From the NCBI GenBank assembly GCA_030762175.1, contig CM060833.1, forward strand, positions 6,198,501 to 6,262,500: DNA of 64,000 nt, in the 5' to 3' direction. The DNA comes from Metallyticus violacea. Taxonomy: Eukaryota; Arthropoda; Insecta; Mantodea; Metallyticidae. Shown here piece after piece: positions 1 through 11,401 of this stretch. The notes beneath the pieces are model-generated. The model was not told where the DNA came from, made no database searches, and was given only the letters and a program-made list of their open reading frames with translations. Position numbers and translations under genes: made by a program. Within the stretch, counting starts at the first letter, position 1. The number at the start of each line of letters is the position of its first letter.

Positions 1-47
1 GTCAAGCATTATGAGATAGATAATCCATTGTTAACAACCAATAGCAG

Positions 48-318
48 CGGTTACCTGCTATTTGTTTGGATTAAATCTTCAACTCTTTGCAAATTCGCCT
101 CTGTGGCAATCTCCGTTGGCCAAACTTCAATACGTGTCCGTCCTTCAGAGAACGTCTGCACCCAATTGTAAACAGCTTGACGTAACAGACACTTCCCACC
201 CTAGATGGGGAGTATTTCTTTTTGAATGTTATTTGGCTCCGTGTGTTTTGTCCACAAAAAATCGCACCACGGAGCGCTGTTTGAGGCACCGCCATCTTGC
301 AACAGCTGTTTCACTATT
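48..318 (-). mobile_element. Tc1/mariner relic, family K copy 1 (transposase N-terminal part)
   Basis: Read on the minus strand, bases 60-115 give EIATEANLQRVEDLIQT, the linker and second helix-turn-helix typical of mariner-type transposases. The rest of the fragment lies in other frames. A related stretch occurs at 40190-40440, sharing for example TGCAAATTCGCCTCTGTGGC and the downstream CCACAAAAA-TTGCAC block. No catalytic region and no TIRs were found, so this is a decayed fragment. The family assignment rests on the helix-turn-helix pattern only. Confidence 0.5.
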
Positions 319-624
319 GTAAACATCGATCATCACCAATTGCCACAGGACTTATGTTACCATTTAGTGGTAATAGCCTCAGGTGCCTCTTAAAAATGCA
401 GTACCCCACATTAACCAGTAACTTACCCTTTTATGACATAGTAAAAAGTTGATGTTATGAATTTAAATGTGGTAGAATATATTAAGATGATCATAACAGT
501 GATATATTGAAAACTATAAAAACCATAAATAAATAATATGCCTTACTGTTGGAAGATCCTTGAGTTACTATCAGGGGTTTAGCAGTGAAAACAGCCAGCT
601 ACGGTGTATATAATATTCGAGGGG
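319..624. other. No gene seen
   Basis: AT-rich sequence between two transposon relics. No ORF, splice-flanked coding block or repeat was recognised. Confidence 0.5.
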
Positions 625-1745
625 AAGTCAAAAAGTTTTGCAAATGTCACCTTAAAGTCCAAACTAAGGACTGAATTCGAAAACTTATCTTCACAATTCT
701 TCAAAGTACTCTCCATCTCTCTCCACACACAGTTGTAGACGATGCAACCACTTGTGAAAAGAACTACGGCACTCGGACTGAGATATTGTCAACAGAGCTG
801 AATTTATAGCTTGAGCAAGGTCCTGCACTCGTTTAAAAGATTTTCCAGCAATGCAGAGGAAACAACCAGAAGTCGCACTCTACAAGGACTCTAGGGGTGG
901 GTGGTCAAGCAACTGGACTTTGGCGACTTCCAGTTTCCTCAAATTTGCAGCTGTTTTGTGAAGAGACGCGTTGTCGTGCTGAAATTTCTGTCTTTGGACG
1001 CCGCCGCCTCAGCTCTACAAATAAAGAATCCAAAATGTAGGTGTCATAGTATTCTCCATTCATTGTCATTCCTTCTGATATACAGTCAACCACTAATGTC
1101 CTTCGTAGTTGAAGAAAACAGTGAACATTCGCTTACAGAACGAAAATCTTGTTGAAGAACAAACTGGTCTTGGGTCATTCTCATTTACCCACACGCAGTT
1201 CTGAGTTTTATTTGGGAGGTATAGAAATAAAACCAACTTTCATCACTAGTGCATATATCTGTCAAACGTTTAGGACATTTAGGTGAAAACATGCTCAGCA
1301 GTTTCCTTGTACATTCCTTTCTCCTCTTCTTCTCTTCATTGGTTAGGGAATGTGGAACCATTTTGCACAGATTTTTCGTAGCTTTAAATGTTCATGGAGT
1401 ATACTGTCAATGCTGCCAACACTGATACTTACTTCCATACTTAACATTTCAACAGTAATATGTCGATTTTCTTCCACCAAGTTCCTCACTCTTTGAAATG
1501 TTCTCTCGTTCACAGCTTCCCGAGACCGGCCAGAGCGAGGGTTGTCTTTCAAAGTCTCTCGCCCTTCTTCAAATGATCGAATCCATCTTGCAACACTTGA
1601 TCACCATAAATTTTCTTTACAAACAATGGTTTTTCACCAGCTATTGACACAGTTTAAGGTTCATTGTCGCCAGCCATTGTTAGTTACATCTTTGTAGACA
1701 ATGGATAGACTGGATGGAACACTTTATGAATGCCCAAAGTTAACA
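625..1745 (-). mobile_element. Mariner-like element, family C copy 1, decayed but nearly full length
   Basis: Minus strand. Bases 1343-1552 encode a helix-turn-helix stretch with NPRSGR and VRNLVEENRHITVEMLS, the linker between the two DNA-binding motifs of a mariner transposase. Bases 905-1093 (minus) encode MTMNGEYYDTYILDSL, the GEYY block before the second catalytic Asp, and the frames then shift. The left end carries AAAAAGTTTTGCAA, as in the better preserved copy at 34622-35830. Stops and frameshifts make the transposase non-functional. A 460-bp repeat follows directly (1787-2273), an arrangement also seen around 30342-31040. Confidence 0.75.
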
Positions 1746-1786
1746 TTTTTAATCAGTATTTAAGATGTGTTCGGTCTGACAAACAG

Positions 1787-2273
1787 AAAAAGCTATACTA
1801 TTGACCAATCACCATGATCTTGGGAAATATTGCAAGTAAAGAATTGAAACTTAACGAATTATTTAAGTTAAATATTTGCAGAGAGGACTCACATTAACGG
1901 TTTGTTATTATAAAATTAAAATTCAATATTAGAACTACAATAAAAGAGAAATGTGGCGAAAGTTGAAGCGAGGTCTGCTGTTTCTTCACGACAAATCTTT
2001 TGTTATGACGTAACGTTTTACTAGCGCTTTTCCTTAAGCTGAAAGTAACTTTAAAGGGGGAAATGTTCATCATATTAGAGTGTAACCAGTGATTTGCACA
2101 GGTTGGACAACCCTTCTTTATGGAAGCTGTAGAAACGTTAGAGCATCGCCCAAAGTGTTTTAGTAGTCTGCAAGCAGAGCTTGTTGAAATGAAAGCGAAA
2201 ATGAAATGTTTAAAAAATATGTGTCAAGGTTAGAGTATAGGGGTTAACCCTCATATAAATTACATCTGCTGTA
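1787..2273. repeat. About 460-bp dispersed repeat, copy 1 (inverted partner at 30342-30805)
   Basis: This stretch matches 30342-30805 in reverse complement along nearly its whole length. Shared words include GCTTTTCCTTAAGCTGAAAG, GGTTGGACAACCCTTCTT and GGGGTTAACCCTCATATAAA. Similarity stops just after TTACATCTGC at the right end. It has no coding potential. In both places a family C mariner abuts the same side in the same relative orientation. Confidence 0.8.
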
Positions 2274-2379
2274 ATAAGAATCTGTTTTCGCTTTAGAAGC
2301 CAGCAAAATTGTCTCGTTTGTATGTCGTTATGAAGTTAACCAGCCCTAATATTCAGGTTAAAAGCAGCTGTAAATATTC

Positions 2380-3260
2380 AATAAACAGTGGTCATAATTT
2401 TTTGACAACATAGCTTCACTAAAGCTCATTATTTTGATGATATGTCCCAAAGTGTTCCCGATGTGTGCAATACACTTGTCCCAGTGTTTCTGTCAGCTTT
2501 CAATGACATGCTTCGTATCCTTCACCACTGTTTCTGGACTGTAAAGAGGGTGGGACACACTTCACTTTGATTTTTGTGAGGTATTCAGTAACAGTACTTG
2601 CGGTATGCGTCTATGTATTATCATTCCAGCTTGTTGAGCTGAAAATGATCTTGCAAAGTTTTCAGGACATCTGTATATTTGTGTGTGCTGATATGACGTG
2701 TTGGTAAATCATTCCTTGAACACAGAAAAATGAAACGACCATAACTTTCCCTGCAGAAGAAGATGTAGTAGAGATTTCGTTACAGAACGTTCATCATCAC
2801 CCATTACCTTTGAAAAAAGCTCCGCATCTTTCTGTAACATCACCTTCAACAGTATATAAGCCTGCACAAACCCACCGTGCACAAACACGTCTCATATGCA
2901 ACGTTTCTGTTACCATTTTGTAGGTGGCACAATTTTCAGATTTTCTAAAAATGATAGTAACGGTGTTAATGTTTTCTTTCGTCACACAAACTTCCAGTTG
3001 TGTTATAGGGAAGAGCAAATTTTCCATAGGCCTCAGATAAAGATTTGTTGATACTAAAGCAGAATTTTAGAGCAATATATTGTTCGCCGCCACAAGGCGG
3101 AACTGAATATGTCTCAACTGGTAACCCTCAAAGGCAGGAAATGTAACTACAATACAGCTTACATCACGCAGTTAAGCTAACAAAGTATTGTAAAGTTAAT
3201 ATTTTGCCTAGTACTTCTCTAGTATAGATGCTGGTAATCCTTTTCGTTACAAGAGCTCTA
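2380..3260 (-). mobile_element. Mariner-like element, family D copy 1, decayed
   Basis: Minus-strand reading at 2797-3027 retains ENINTVTIIFRKSENCATYK and HMRRVCARWVCAGL, corresponding to the second helix-turn-helix and the (M)RRVCARWVP block of mariner transposases. The left half (2380-2790) aligns with the transposase 3' half in the other D copies (7655-8401, 26160-28740, 60404-61253). The right tail resembles the 5' untranslated end of the copy at 56585-57907. Many frameshifts are present. The TIRs are too decayed to define exactly. Confidence 0.7.
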
Positions 3261-3733
3261 AAAAGGTTTTTGAAACCCAGTTCTTGGAAGTAGTTAAACT
3301 ATACATATTTCGTAGATAAAATTTTACACATTTTTCTTTAAAAGTTTAATGTAACTCTTCGATAAACAATTATCAAATTGTATGAATGATTTCCAGCACT
3401 TTAGTCGACCGCGATAGACTGAAATTTCAAAGCAAAACTGGAACATTTTCCTATCATGGAAACTCTCCATTTCATTACGGAATTATTTATCTGTACTGCA
3501 TTCGCTCCACACAAAACGGCCAGCTCGCACATCTCTGACACGACCCATAAAATAGACTATTTATAGGAAACTATTGCTGCTGAAAAGGGTGGGCACTTAA
3601 TAATTATTTAATTAATTCTGTGGTATGAAACATGTCCTTTATATAGCAATAAGAAAGAGCGTGAATCAAATAATAACCGGAATCTTTATTTGTAATTTAT
3701 TGAAACCAAATTAATAAAAATAGGATAGATATA

Positions 3734-4289
3734 CAGAGGGTGTTGAAAATGTATACACACTTCAAGCAAAGAAAAATTGTGTTAACATAACAAAATTGAA
3801 TTCATACAAACAGAAAATGATGAGCACTAATCATCTTAGACTTTTACAGTTACAACAGTTGCTCAAAATGCCCACGATACACTTCTGAGTACGTTGAACT
3901 ACTGATTGAGCAACGTTTGCGAAAGTGTCCTCAGCGATTGCAGCACATGCAGTTTCAATTTCTTCCCGAAGTGCTGTCAGTGTATCTGGTTTTCTACGGT
4001 ATACAGCATACTTAAGAGTTCCCCATAGGTAGAAGTCCAACGGCGGTTCTGTTCTGTACACACGTCTCCATTGCCTTTGAACTTCAACAACATTCTCGGT
4101 TTTGCAATACCACTTCAAACGATAATCTTGGCTTCATTTTGTTGTAGCAACGCTATCACAATGTATGTGAGTCACATTTGTTTACAGAACATCATACTAC
4201 ACATTACTGTAGTTTTTCGGTCCAACTTTAAAATATATTTAATAGATATCTTCTGTGAAAGTGTGTATAGAATATTTTGGCACTCTCTG
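3734..4289 (-). mobile_element. Tc1/mariner-type non-autonomous element, family E copy 1 (556 bp)
   Basis: TIRs begin CAGAGGGTG at 3734 and end CTCTCTG at 4289, each followed outward by TA (3732-3733 and 4290-4291), the expected target duplication. The inner TIR contains TATACACACTT on both sides. The element contains only a short fused transposase fragment and shares its internal deletion with the copy at 46451-47028. Confidence 0.85.
3868..4137 (-). pseudogene. Fused N-C transposase fragment, broken copy
   Basis: This is the counterpart of the 102-codon ORF at 46602-46910. The start codon lies at 4137-4135 (minus) and the first residues are MKPRLSFE. Compared with the other copy, 20 bases are missing between two TTGAA repeats right after that, which shifts the frame. 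The downstream frame then reads KWYCKTENVVEVQRQW, TEPPLDFYLWGTLK and NVAQSVVQRTQKCI. A second loss of about 10 bases near 3880 removes the DADGG segment of the C-terminus. What remains is a helix-turn-helix start joined to a transposase tail without the catalytic core. It is not expected to make a full-length product. Confidence 0.75.
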
Positions 4290-4439
4290 TATTTATCTGC
4301 ATAATTTCCAAACATTTTTTCCAACCGATAGGAATCCTTTTTATTCCATTGCGGAAGAAATAAGTGGGGTAACTGGCCTACAAATGTTCTATACCTTCAT
4401 CACTGTCTAATATCTAACCTCCCAATGCTATTTTTAACG

Positions 4440-4725
4440 ATCTAAGCATATGGTGATCTTAAGGCGTTGTTTTTGACTATAAGAAGTGTTTTCCAGTGTT
4501 GTTCTGTTCGTTTTTCAAGTTTTTCACTTGTCAAAGCAGCTGTATGCATAAGGGCGTTGTCTTGGAGAAGAATCGTTGATACGACTAATGGTATGTTTTT
4601 AGCTCATGTTGTGCCTCAAGCAGAAGTTAATAATTAATAATCTGCATTGACTGTTCGACGTTCATAAAGAAAATCGTTGAATATAATGCCTTAGGAGTTC
4701 CAGAAAAAATACATAGCATAATGGA
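4440..4725 (-). mobile_element. Mariner relic (catalytic-region fragment)
   Basis: On the minus strand, ILLQDNALMHTAALTSEKLEK is readable around 4590-4530. It matches the L-x-D-N-A-x-x-H-T motif that carries the second catalytic Asp of mariner transposases. Flanking sequence is too decayed to place in frame. No TIRs were seen. Confidence 0.5.
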
Positions 4726-5555
4726 CAAATCTAAATCTTGCTAGGACATGAAGATACTAACAAATGAAATAGATATGAGAGGTAAATCGATTCTCCCCCA
4801 TTGTACCTAAAACTCCCATGCGTAAGTCTCAAAGGGGGGGGGGGTCTCTTCTGTATAACAAGCAGTAAAACTATTTCTTCAAAATTTGACGAGAGAGCCA
4901 GATTATGGTTGTTGAGTGGATGGTTCATCTGCAACGCTCACTTTTTTTTTTTTTTTCACCTTCACCTTCACCTTCACTCTTTAAATTTCACACCCCAAAT
5001 CTCATCTCTATTCACCGGACAAGCAGTCAGTTCTCTGACAATACGGCGCTTTTTTTTTCCATCTCTGGTGATATTAATTTTCTCGAAACCATCTTGCATT
5101 AATATTGTACACGCCCAATTTTTTGTAAATTAATTTCATAACAATACATGCCCACTACAACTATTGATAAAAATTTTAAAATCCAGAAAAACTTCATACT
5201 TGAATTTCTGCAGGCCTTCACTGTGAAATCTTCCGTGGTTTCTCTTCCTCGCTTAAACTGCATACTCCGAAATTTTACTGAATATGATGATTTGTCATAA
5301 ATTTTGGGTTGGTGCCTTGTTTTGTAAGAAATTTATAATAAAGATTCAGGAAACACCCACAACTGATTCCAATCTAAAACAGATAATATTTGAGCGCCCT
5401 TTAGAAGACCTGAAAGTGAATCACACAAAATTCTTGTAAAGTCATTTCTTATTTATTATACAACAATGATCATTGCACATGGGATATCTCAATATATTAC
5501 CCCCCAACGTCAATGTACCGTTGCTATCTTATAATTTTTACCTCACCACGACGGA
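4726..5555. other. No gene; low-complexity tracts
   Basis: Contains an 11-base G run (near 4834), a T run (near 4940), and three to four tandem CTTCAC/CTTCAC-like hexamers (4957-4980). Translations across it are low complexity. Nothing coding is supported. Confidence 0.5.
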
Positions 5556-5559
5556 GCAA

Positions 5560-6100
5560 AATCCGGTATGTATGATGGATGCGACACACAACATTGTCAT
5601 GTTGGAGGGACACTCCTGTCTACTTTCGCCGTTGCTGACTCCTGCGTCTAAGCCGTTTGAGGGTCTCGATGTTGACAGTCGTTCCTTGAGGAACCCATTA
5701 GTGTCCCAAAAGACGGTGATCATACTTGACCACAAATGGAGCAGCAGGCAATTTCTTGAGCCGGGAGCTTCCTGGATTTCCATGCGCCTAATCAGTTCAG
5801 ACACAATCTCAATGTTCCTGGGAGACCGCGATGTTTACAGACGACCAGTACTCACATTCTTGTGTGCGAACACATTGACCCAGTTGTAAACGGTCTTCTG
5901 TGCAGAAGCATCTTTACCACATACAACATCTATGAATTTCAGCAGTTTTGACGCTTTCCTTCCACATATACATGCAGTACACCTCTGTGCATGGTAGCCG
6001 CCTTCCATGCTGTCACGTCTTTCCCTACTTGAAAACAAATAAACACTGTCGCTTCACTACACACTCTGCTTACAACTGCCATCTAGCGCCTAGTTGGTGT
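5560..6100 (-). mobile_element. Mariner-like relic, family J copy 1
   Basis: Minus-strand frames give SSMITVFWDTNGFLKERLST, the TVFWD-x-x-G motif upstream of the second catalytic residue, and VKLLKF-like and KTVYNWVNVF stretches of the N-terminal helix-turn-helix. The motifs lie in shifted frames. The segment around 5800-5850 (TGTTCCTGGGAGACCGCGAT) is shared with the copy at 44908-45867. Ends are not resolved. Confidence 0.6.
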
Positions 6101-6981
6101 ACTAACGGGTTATCGAAAACTTCCTCCGCACCGCTCGAGCTTGGTTCACCTACATTTTCCGCATGCCTAGTGTTTCCAGCAGGTAAAGTGCAAGATTCTG
6201 AAAAGAATCGGAGACCCAGTGTCTTAACAAACAAAAAAAATTGATTTCAAATTTTAAAATAAATTAAAGCGAGTTAATTTGAATTTTCAAGAAAATAGTA
6301 AATATTTTCAACATCTTTTAACAGGTGAGTTTTCATACGTTTAGCGAATTTTACTATTCCGGTTATACTTACTTACCCAACCTTACTCGACAGGTAAAGC
6401 CACTTGTCCTGTCGAGCCACCAACGGACGAGCGTAGGCCTGGAACCCGGAAGTATCCCTTTTCACTCTGGGGAGTTTCCTGGTGTAGAGATGGTCTATTT
6501 AGAAACAATTTACATCATGGAACCTGACTTCCGGTGTCTTCAACTCATTCCTTCCTTCCGAAGGTGTCCACTTGGGCGTGTAGGCACAAACGGCCAGCCC
6601 TGGAGCAAGGATAAAGTACCGAAATATCCTCCTGCATCTATAGCAGTCTAATCGTTATGGGCCAAATTTAATAAATAAGGAAGTAGTGTGCTGAGCCGAA
6701 AACCGAAAAATTATGAATTTAAATTTAGTGTATGTATATTTATTACATAGATTAAAAAGACGAACGCCCGCGCCGTACGGCAGAATGCAGCGGCATCTTC
6801 TGTGTATTGTGCAGTAAACAGCTGTAGCGACTTCAGTGAATATTTCTGACTGAAAGCAAAATTGCATACTATTTCTTCATGTGGCTCGCGGGCCTAAGGT
6901 TGGTTGCCCTGCTCTGCATGTTTTGGGCAGGACTTTAAGAAGTACAGCGTTTTCCAGGCTTGTTAGCCATGGTCTACTGAG
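6101..6981. other. No gene seen
   Basis: Mixed-composition intronic or intergenic DNA. No recognisable coding motif, TIR or SINE head. Confidence 0.45.
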
Positions 6982-7033
6982 CTGCTGCTTCTTCTTCTTC
7001 TTCTTCTTCTTCTTCTTCTTCTTCTTCTTCTTC
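6982..7033. repeat. (CTT)n microsatellite
   Basis: About 50 bases of uninterrupted CTT units, directly abutting the left arm of the inverted repeat at 7034-7180. Confidence 0.95.
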
Positions 7034-7180
7034 CCAGATGTTTCGTCTACATCTACGGTGGACATCTTCAGTGGCAGTGGCGAGGTCATATTGTTGTTAC
7101 TGCGAACTCGACGGCGACTGTTGGAACACTTCGACCCCGCCACTGAAGATGTCTACCGTAGATAAATACGAAACGTCTGG
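7034..7180. repeat. Inverted repeat / hairpin, possible MITE end
   Basis: The left arm (7034-7083) starts CCAGATGTTTCGTCTACATC and continues to CAGTGGCAGTGGCG. The right arm (about 7136-7180) ends ATACGAAACGTCTGG and begins CGCCACTGAAGATGTC. The arms are complementary with a few mismatches around a loop of about 50 bases that has no coding capacity. It may be a palindromic miniature element or part of a larger repeat. Confidence 0.8.
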
Positions 7181-7654
7181 TAAAGAGCCAGGCAGATCAT
7201 CGACCCCGGCCGTGAAAGCCTAAGAACTTTGGTAAGAAGTTAGTTGGAAGTTTATAACACTTTTTTTTACAATTGAAGGGCTTTAAATAAAATAAATTAA
7301 GTAGATAAATGATCTAATACTCTCGTTCCTTATAGCAAGATTGACACTTTAAAAGCTAGCAGCTTAGAAATTAATAGTATAGATAAAGCGAGAGAAGTAG
7401 GTCATTGCCAGGGCTTTGTCAGAAGACATCGCTTTAAAGAAACACAAGAGAGTCAAACAAAAGGTTTCTCCAATCGATATGAAGAAGAGAATTTAGTCAT
7501 TCAGCCACGGGAATAGAATGCCTTTGTTGAGAAAGATATCGCATAACTGCTGCCCAGTGGTGACGTAATGATTTAGGTGCGCGCGCAAGTAGAACCTTCA
7601 GCACTGTATTGAAAGTGTTGCGTTCTATAATTATATGACAAAATGTGCAATGTA
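7181..7654. other. No gene seen
   Basis: Unassigned AT-rich sequence between the hairpin and a family D relic. Confidence 0.45.
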
Positions 7655-8401
7655 GACCCCGTAGGACGAGATGCAACTATCCTTGCATATCTGTCAGCCT
7701 TCACCAGATCGCGATTGCTTCTGAGGAATGAAAAGCCCTTCCCCATGAAGAGTTTCTTCAATTTGGGAAGGAAAAAAAAAAAAAACGAAAAAGTCACGAT
7801 TTGGACTATAGGGAGAATAAGGGACACGTTTCATATGGATTTTTGTGAGACATTTAGCAACAACATTTGCGATGTGCGGCCGTGCATTATCGTGGTGTAG
7901 CACGGAATGTGGTCTTATTCCTTGTAGAGTTTTCAGGTCATCTCTGTAGTATTACTCAGTTAAATTGTGTCTTCAGGTACGACATGATGGTAAACCATTT
8001 CTTGAATATCGAGAAATGAGACGACAATAACTTTCCCAGTAGAAAGTTTTTGAGGGGGGGGGGGCCTTGGTGATCTCAGGATCGAAATGATGTATCCAAA
8101 TTTCATCAGCAGTAATTAGAAAACCCATTCTTCCTGTAACATCATCTGATTTATGCAAACGTCAGCAGTCTTGGAACCCACCGGGCACAAACACGTCTCA
8201 TATGCAAGTTTTCACTTACAAACTTGTGTGCATGTGTTCACTAATCGAAATGTTCAGTAATTTTGAAAGTTCTTTTAATTTTATTCGATGATTCTTTCTC
8301 ACAATGAAAGCAGCGTTGTTTGCTTTAGTTAAAGCGCAAACTGGAGCGCCGAGTCCACTTTCCTTTAAAATTGGTTGCCTCCCCTCTTTAAACAATTTGA
8401 C
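7655..8401 (-). mobile_element. Mariner-like element, family D copy 2, decayed
   Basis: Minus strand. The right part (8216-8401) encodes LFKEGRQPILKESG and AAFIVRKNHRIKLKELSKLL, the first helix-turn-helix region. The left part (7694-7903) encodes LHHDNARPHIANVVAKCL, which carries the second catalytic Asp. A 12-base G run at 8054-8065 and an A/T run near 7770 break the frame. The right end is overrun by a SINE-S copy starting at 8404. Confidence 0.75.
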
Positions 8402-8403
8402 CT

Positions 8404-8668
8404 CCACGGGTGGCCGAGGTCGTTAAGGCGCGGATTCGTGAGCGGGAGGTCTGGGGTTCGAATCCCATCAGGACCGTCCTCCTGATTGGGTTTTTCCAGG
8501 TTTTTCTCAGTCCTCATAACTGGCAAATGCCGGGGAGATACTCTAAACATAGGCCTTGAACGTTCCCTTCCTTAAAAAAATCCTTTCCCAATTTCCCATT
8601 TCATCTCATATACCATCAGTGTCCACCGCCTGTCTCAGTAGTAAAAAGGACGTTAAACATTACTAAAA
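8404..8668 (+). repeat. SINE-S copy, full length (tRNA-derived)
   Basis: The head carries an A-box-like GGCCGAGGTCGTTAAGG and a B box GGTTCGAATCC, as in tRNAs with a long variable arm. A conserved body follows (CTCATAACTGGCAAATGCCG, ATCAGTGTCCACCGCCTG) and the tail ends in GTTAAACATTACT. At least a dozen relatives occur in the window on both strands. The tRNA part is a pol III promoter, not a functional tRNA gene. Confidence 0.9.
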
Positions 8669-11401
8669 AATTATTTTTATTGCCTATGTTTCATATTTTA
8701 AGTCATTTTTTCTTGATTTTTTTCCCTCAATTTTAATGCCTGAATATTTGGCCTTAGTGCCAGTGGATTATATTGAAGTTGGTCTGGAGCAAATAGTTTT
8801 TGAGATAAAGGTGTGTTGCCACGCTTTGTAAAAGTGTAGGCATTATTTTAAAACTCTGTTTAACATTTGTGTAAATTTACATTACATGCTGTAATTTTAT
8901 CTAGAATGTTAGAAAGATTTTACTGCGATTGCTATAAAAAAAATACCACACACAAACACATACACGAAATGTTTTCAATTTATAAAGTAGGTTATGTTGT
9001 TTTAAACTTTCTCTGGGTACGATCTTCAAAACTTTTCCAATAACAAATCGCCAAGGAAACTAAAAAGAGTCTCTAATGAGTTTTGCCACCTGTTAAGACG
9101 CTGCAGTGTCGTTAGTGACATCTGTTTGTGATTGATGGTATCTCTTGCCAAGCCCTTTAACGCGGTTAGCTGTCGGCGAGAGCAATGGCACCTGTTTGTA
9201 GAGAGAATCAATCGATATTCATTCAGCTTGGGTCGCCCAGTGCCGACATGCCTTCATTATTTAGAAACACGCTCTGCGGCGATGGCGGTACGTGTGTGGA
9301 CAAACACGTATTGATTATAGCAAGTAACCATTTAATTGCTTTACTTTTAAATTTAATTGTAAAAAATAATATATTTCCAAAATATTTTATTTTGTACAGA
9401 ATTTAAGATAATATTTGTAGTGTGGTAAAGTTTTAGTGCTTTTTTTTTTAAGAAAATTCTATATAATTACATTTACCACTTGGAAAACGTTTCCAGCCAC
9501 ATTATTTGCTTCAGTGCCTGGCGAAAAATTTTCTTCCACACAAAAAGGTCACAGGGGGTCAATAGGGCGGATATGGTAGCTTTCGAACACCCTATTTACT
9601 AACAAAAAAAGTAACGAAGTGGGCATATGTTTCGTTGTTTATGGACCCCGGGAAGCCAGTGATGACGCATTAATTGTCCAAAGGAATTGTTGCAACTAGG
9701 CCCATTTTTTTTAGAAAAAGGTACAACCATGTTTCCTAACACTTCAGTTTCTGCTGACTTTATTTTTGGTACCAGTCATACAGATGTAGTAGTAGAGCAG
9801 TAATAGGAGTGTATTTATTTATAAAATATATTTATTACACCACTGGTTTATTCTGTCGCACGGGTCCTGGAAATACATGGAAGTTCAATATTTAACTCTT
9901 AAGAAACAATCAATATATAATAATGAAATGAATAAACAAATAAATTAAAAGTAATATATATATTAAAATGGAAAACATTTTTAGAAATATACATGTAAAT
10001 AAAATAAATAGAAAATAAAACAGTACAAAAGTAAATAATTTACTTCCTCACATATATGTACAAATACTTTCAAAAGTTTATCACTCGTGTTCCCCTAAGT
10101 CCTTTACCGGTTGTATGCCCCTTCCGACTTGAGCTGTGCCACTTTGTTTAAAAATTTACCTACTCCCTTCTCTTCTTTCCTATCTGCAGCAAAGTTCAAC
10201 ACTGTTAATGTCTCTCCTCCAATTAACAAACGGGGCCAGTAGACCTCTCTTTCTCCTTGTTACTTTAGCCATCCGCTGTTGGCTCATTTTTAAGGCCTTC
10301 TATATCTCAAGAAATAAGATTCGAGAATGTTCCTTCACCAATTTTACTCACAGTTTCCTTAATAGCTACAGTTTGCAGCCGGAGAGGCCCGCGTTACTTT
10401 TAAATGCTGTACCAGTTAAAAGCTGTGGTTCATTAAGAGGCAGTATTTGCGAAAGTTGCTACCAAATTTCATTCCACTGTTTTGAAAATGATTGACTGAA
10501 AGTCACACCTGGACAGTTTACATTTTTCAATACATATGGATTATTTATCTGTGCGACACAAAGAATTGGAGATAAAAGTTTCTTGGTACAGAGGGCCCCT
10601 ATCTAAAATTTAATCTACCTTTGCTCTGAATCAGGACTTGTTGTTATGAAATATTCCGAAATATCTGAAAACTTTCAACGTGGCACCTTTGTAACAAATT
10701 CTATTTAAGAGTAAGTCATTGAAAATGAATAATATTTTAATATAATAAACGCATATACCCGAGGAGCAAGAGGGCATGACCCCCCCGAGGAACACATCGC
10801 CGAGAAAATATCTTGTCCACTGTAAATTGATATTTTGCAGCTATGTTCTTGGATATATCATTTAGTATTATTATTGCCATATGCGACAGTATCAAAGAAG
10901 ACATTGCATATTTAACAGACAACGGTTTTGTTGCTTGAAAGCCGGCAGGGGAGCCGGAGAGGAAGTCCGCGCACGTTTAACTCTAGCGCCCGGACTGTTC
11001 TTGTGTATTGTGTTTCAATGTATTAAGGCGGCTAATACAGTGTTTCCTTTGCCCCATCTCTCTTCAAGGACACATTTTAATGAGAATATGCGCCCTCTGG
11101 TCTTCTCCATGCTCTCTCTCTCCCATCTGGTGTCTTCAAACAGAGTTTGCTCCATGTTTCCACAGTCCAGTTTTGACGGGTGCCAACAAACCGCATCCAA
11201 ATGAGATATGCTGTTCCTGGTCCTTATGTTGGTCTACTGGACTGTAAATTAACTTCATACGGCCTACTTCTAACATGCCGTTCTTATTGCAAATTATTGC
11301 TGGCCTCCGAGGATGTTGCGTGCCGATCGCGAAGAACTTGCAGTAAAAGAAAGTGATCAGATGACCAGAATCGAATCCCTTGGTAAAGATACCATAACGT
11401 A
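8669..11401. other. About 2.7 kb without a recognisable gene
   Basis: AT-rich DNA. A weak suggestion of a decayed transposon exists near 9470-9620 but no diagnostic motif survives. ORFs such as the one at 10136-10495 look random, with no motif and no matching splice sites. Confidence 0.45.

Noticed and set aside
5473..5889. 138-codon plus-strand open frame
   Set aside because: Shadow of the minus-strand family J mariner relic at 5560-6100.
8404..8490. tRNA-like sequences with A and B boxes at many sites (8404, 19028, 24990-25078, 48547, 50128, 53190, 54143, 58488 and others)
   Set aside because: Each is followed by a conserved SINE body and occurs in many copies with deletions. They are SINE heads, not tRNA genes.
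9470..9800. Possible decayed transposon near GGTCACAGGGGGTCAATAGG
   Set aside because: Position and wording recall the region after the SPDLAP motif, but no catalytic motif or second copy confirms it.
10136..10495. 119-codon plus-strand open frame
   Set aside because: Low-complexity Leu/Ser-rich translation with no domain and no splice context. Probably chance.
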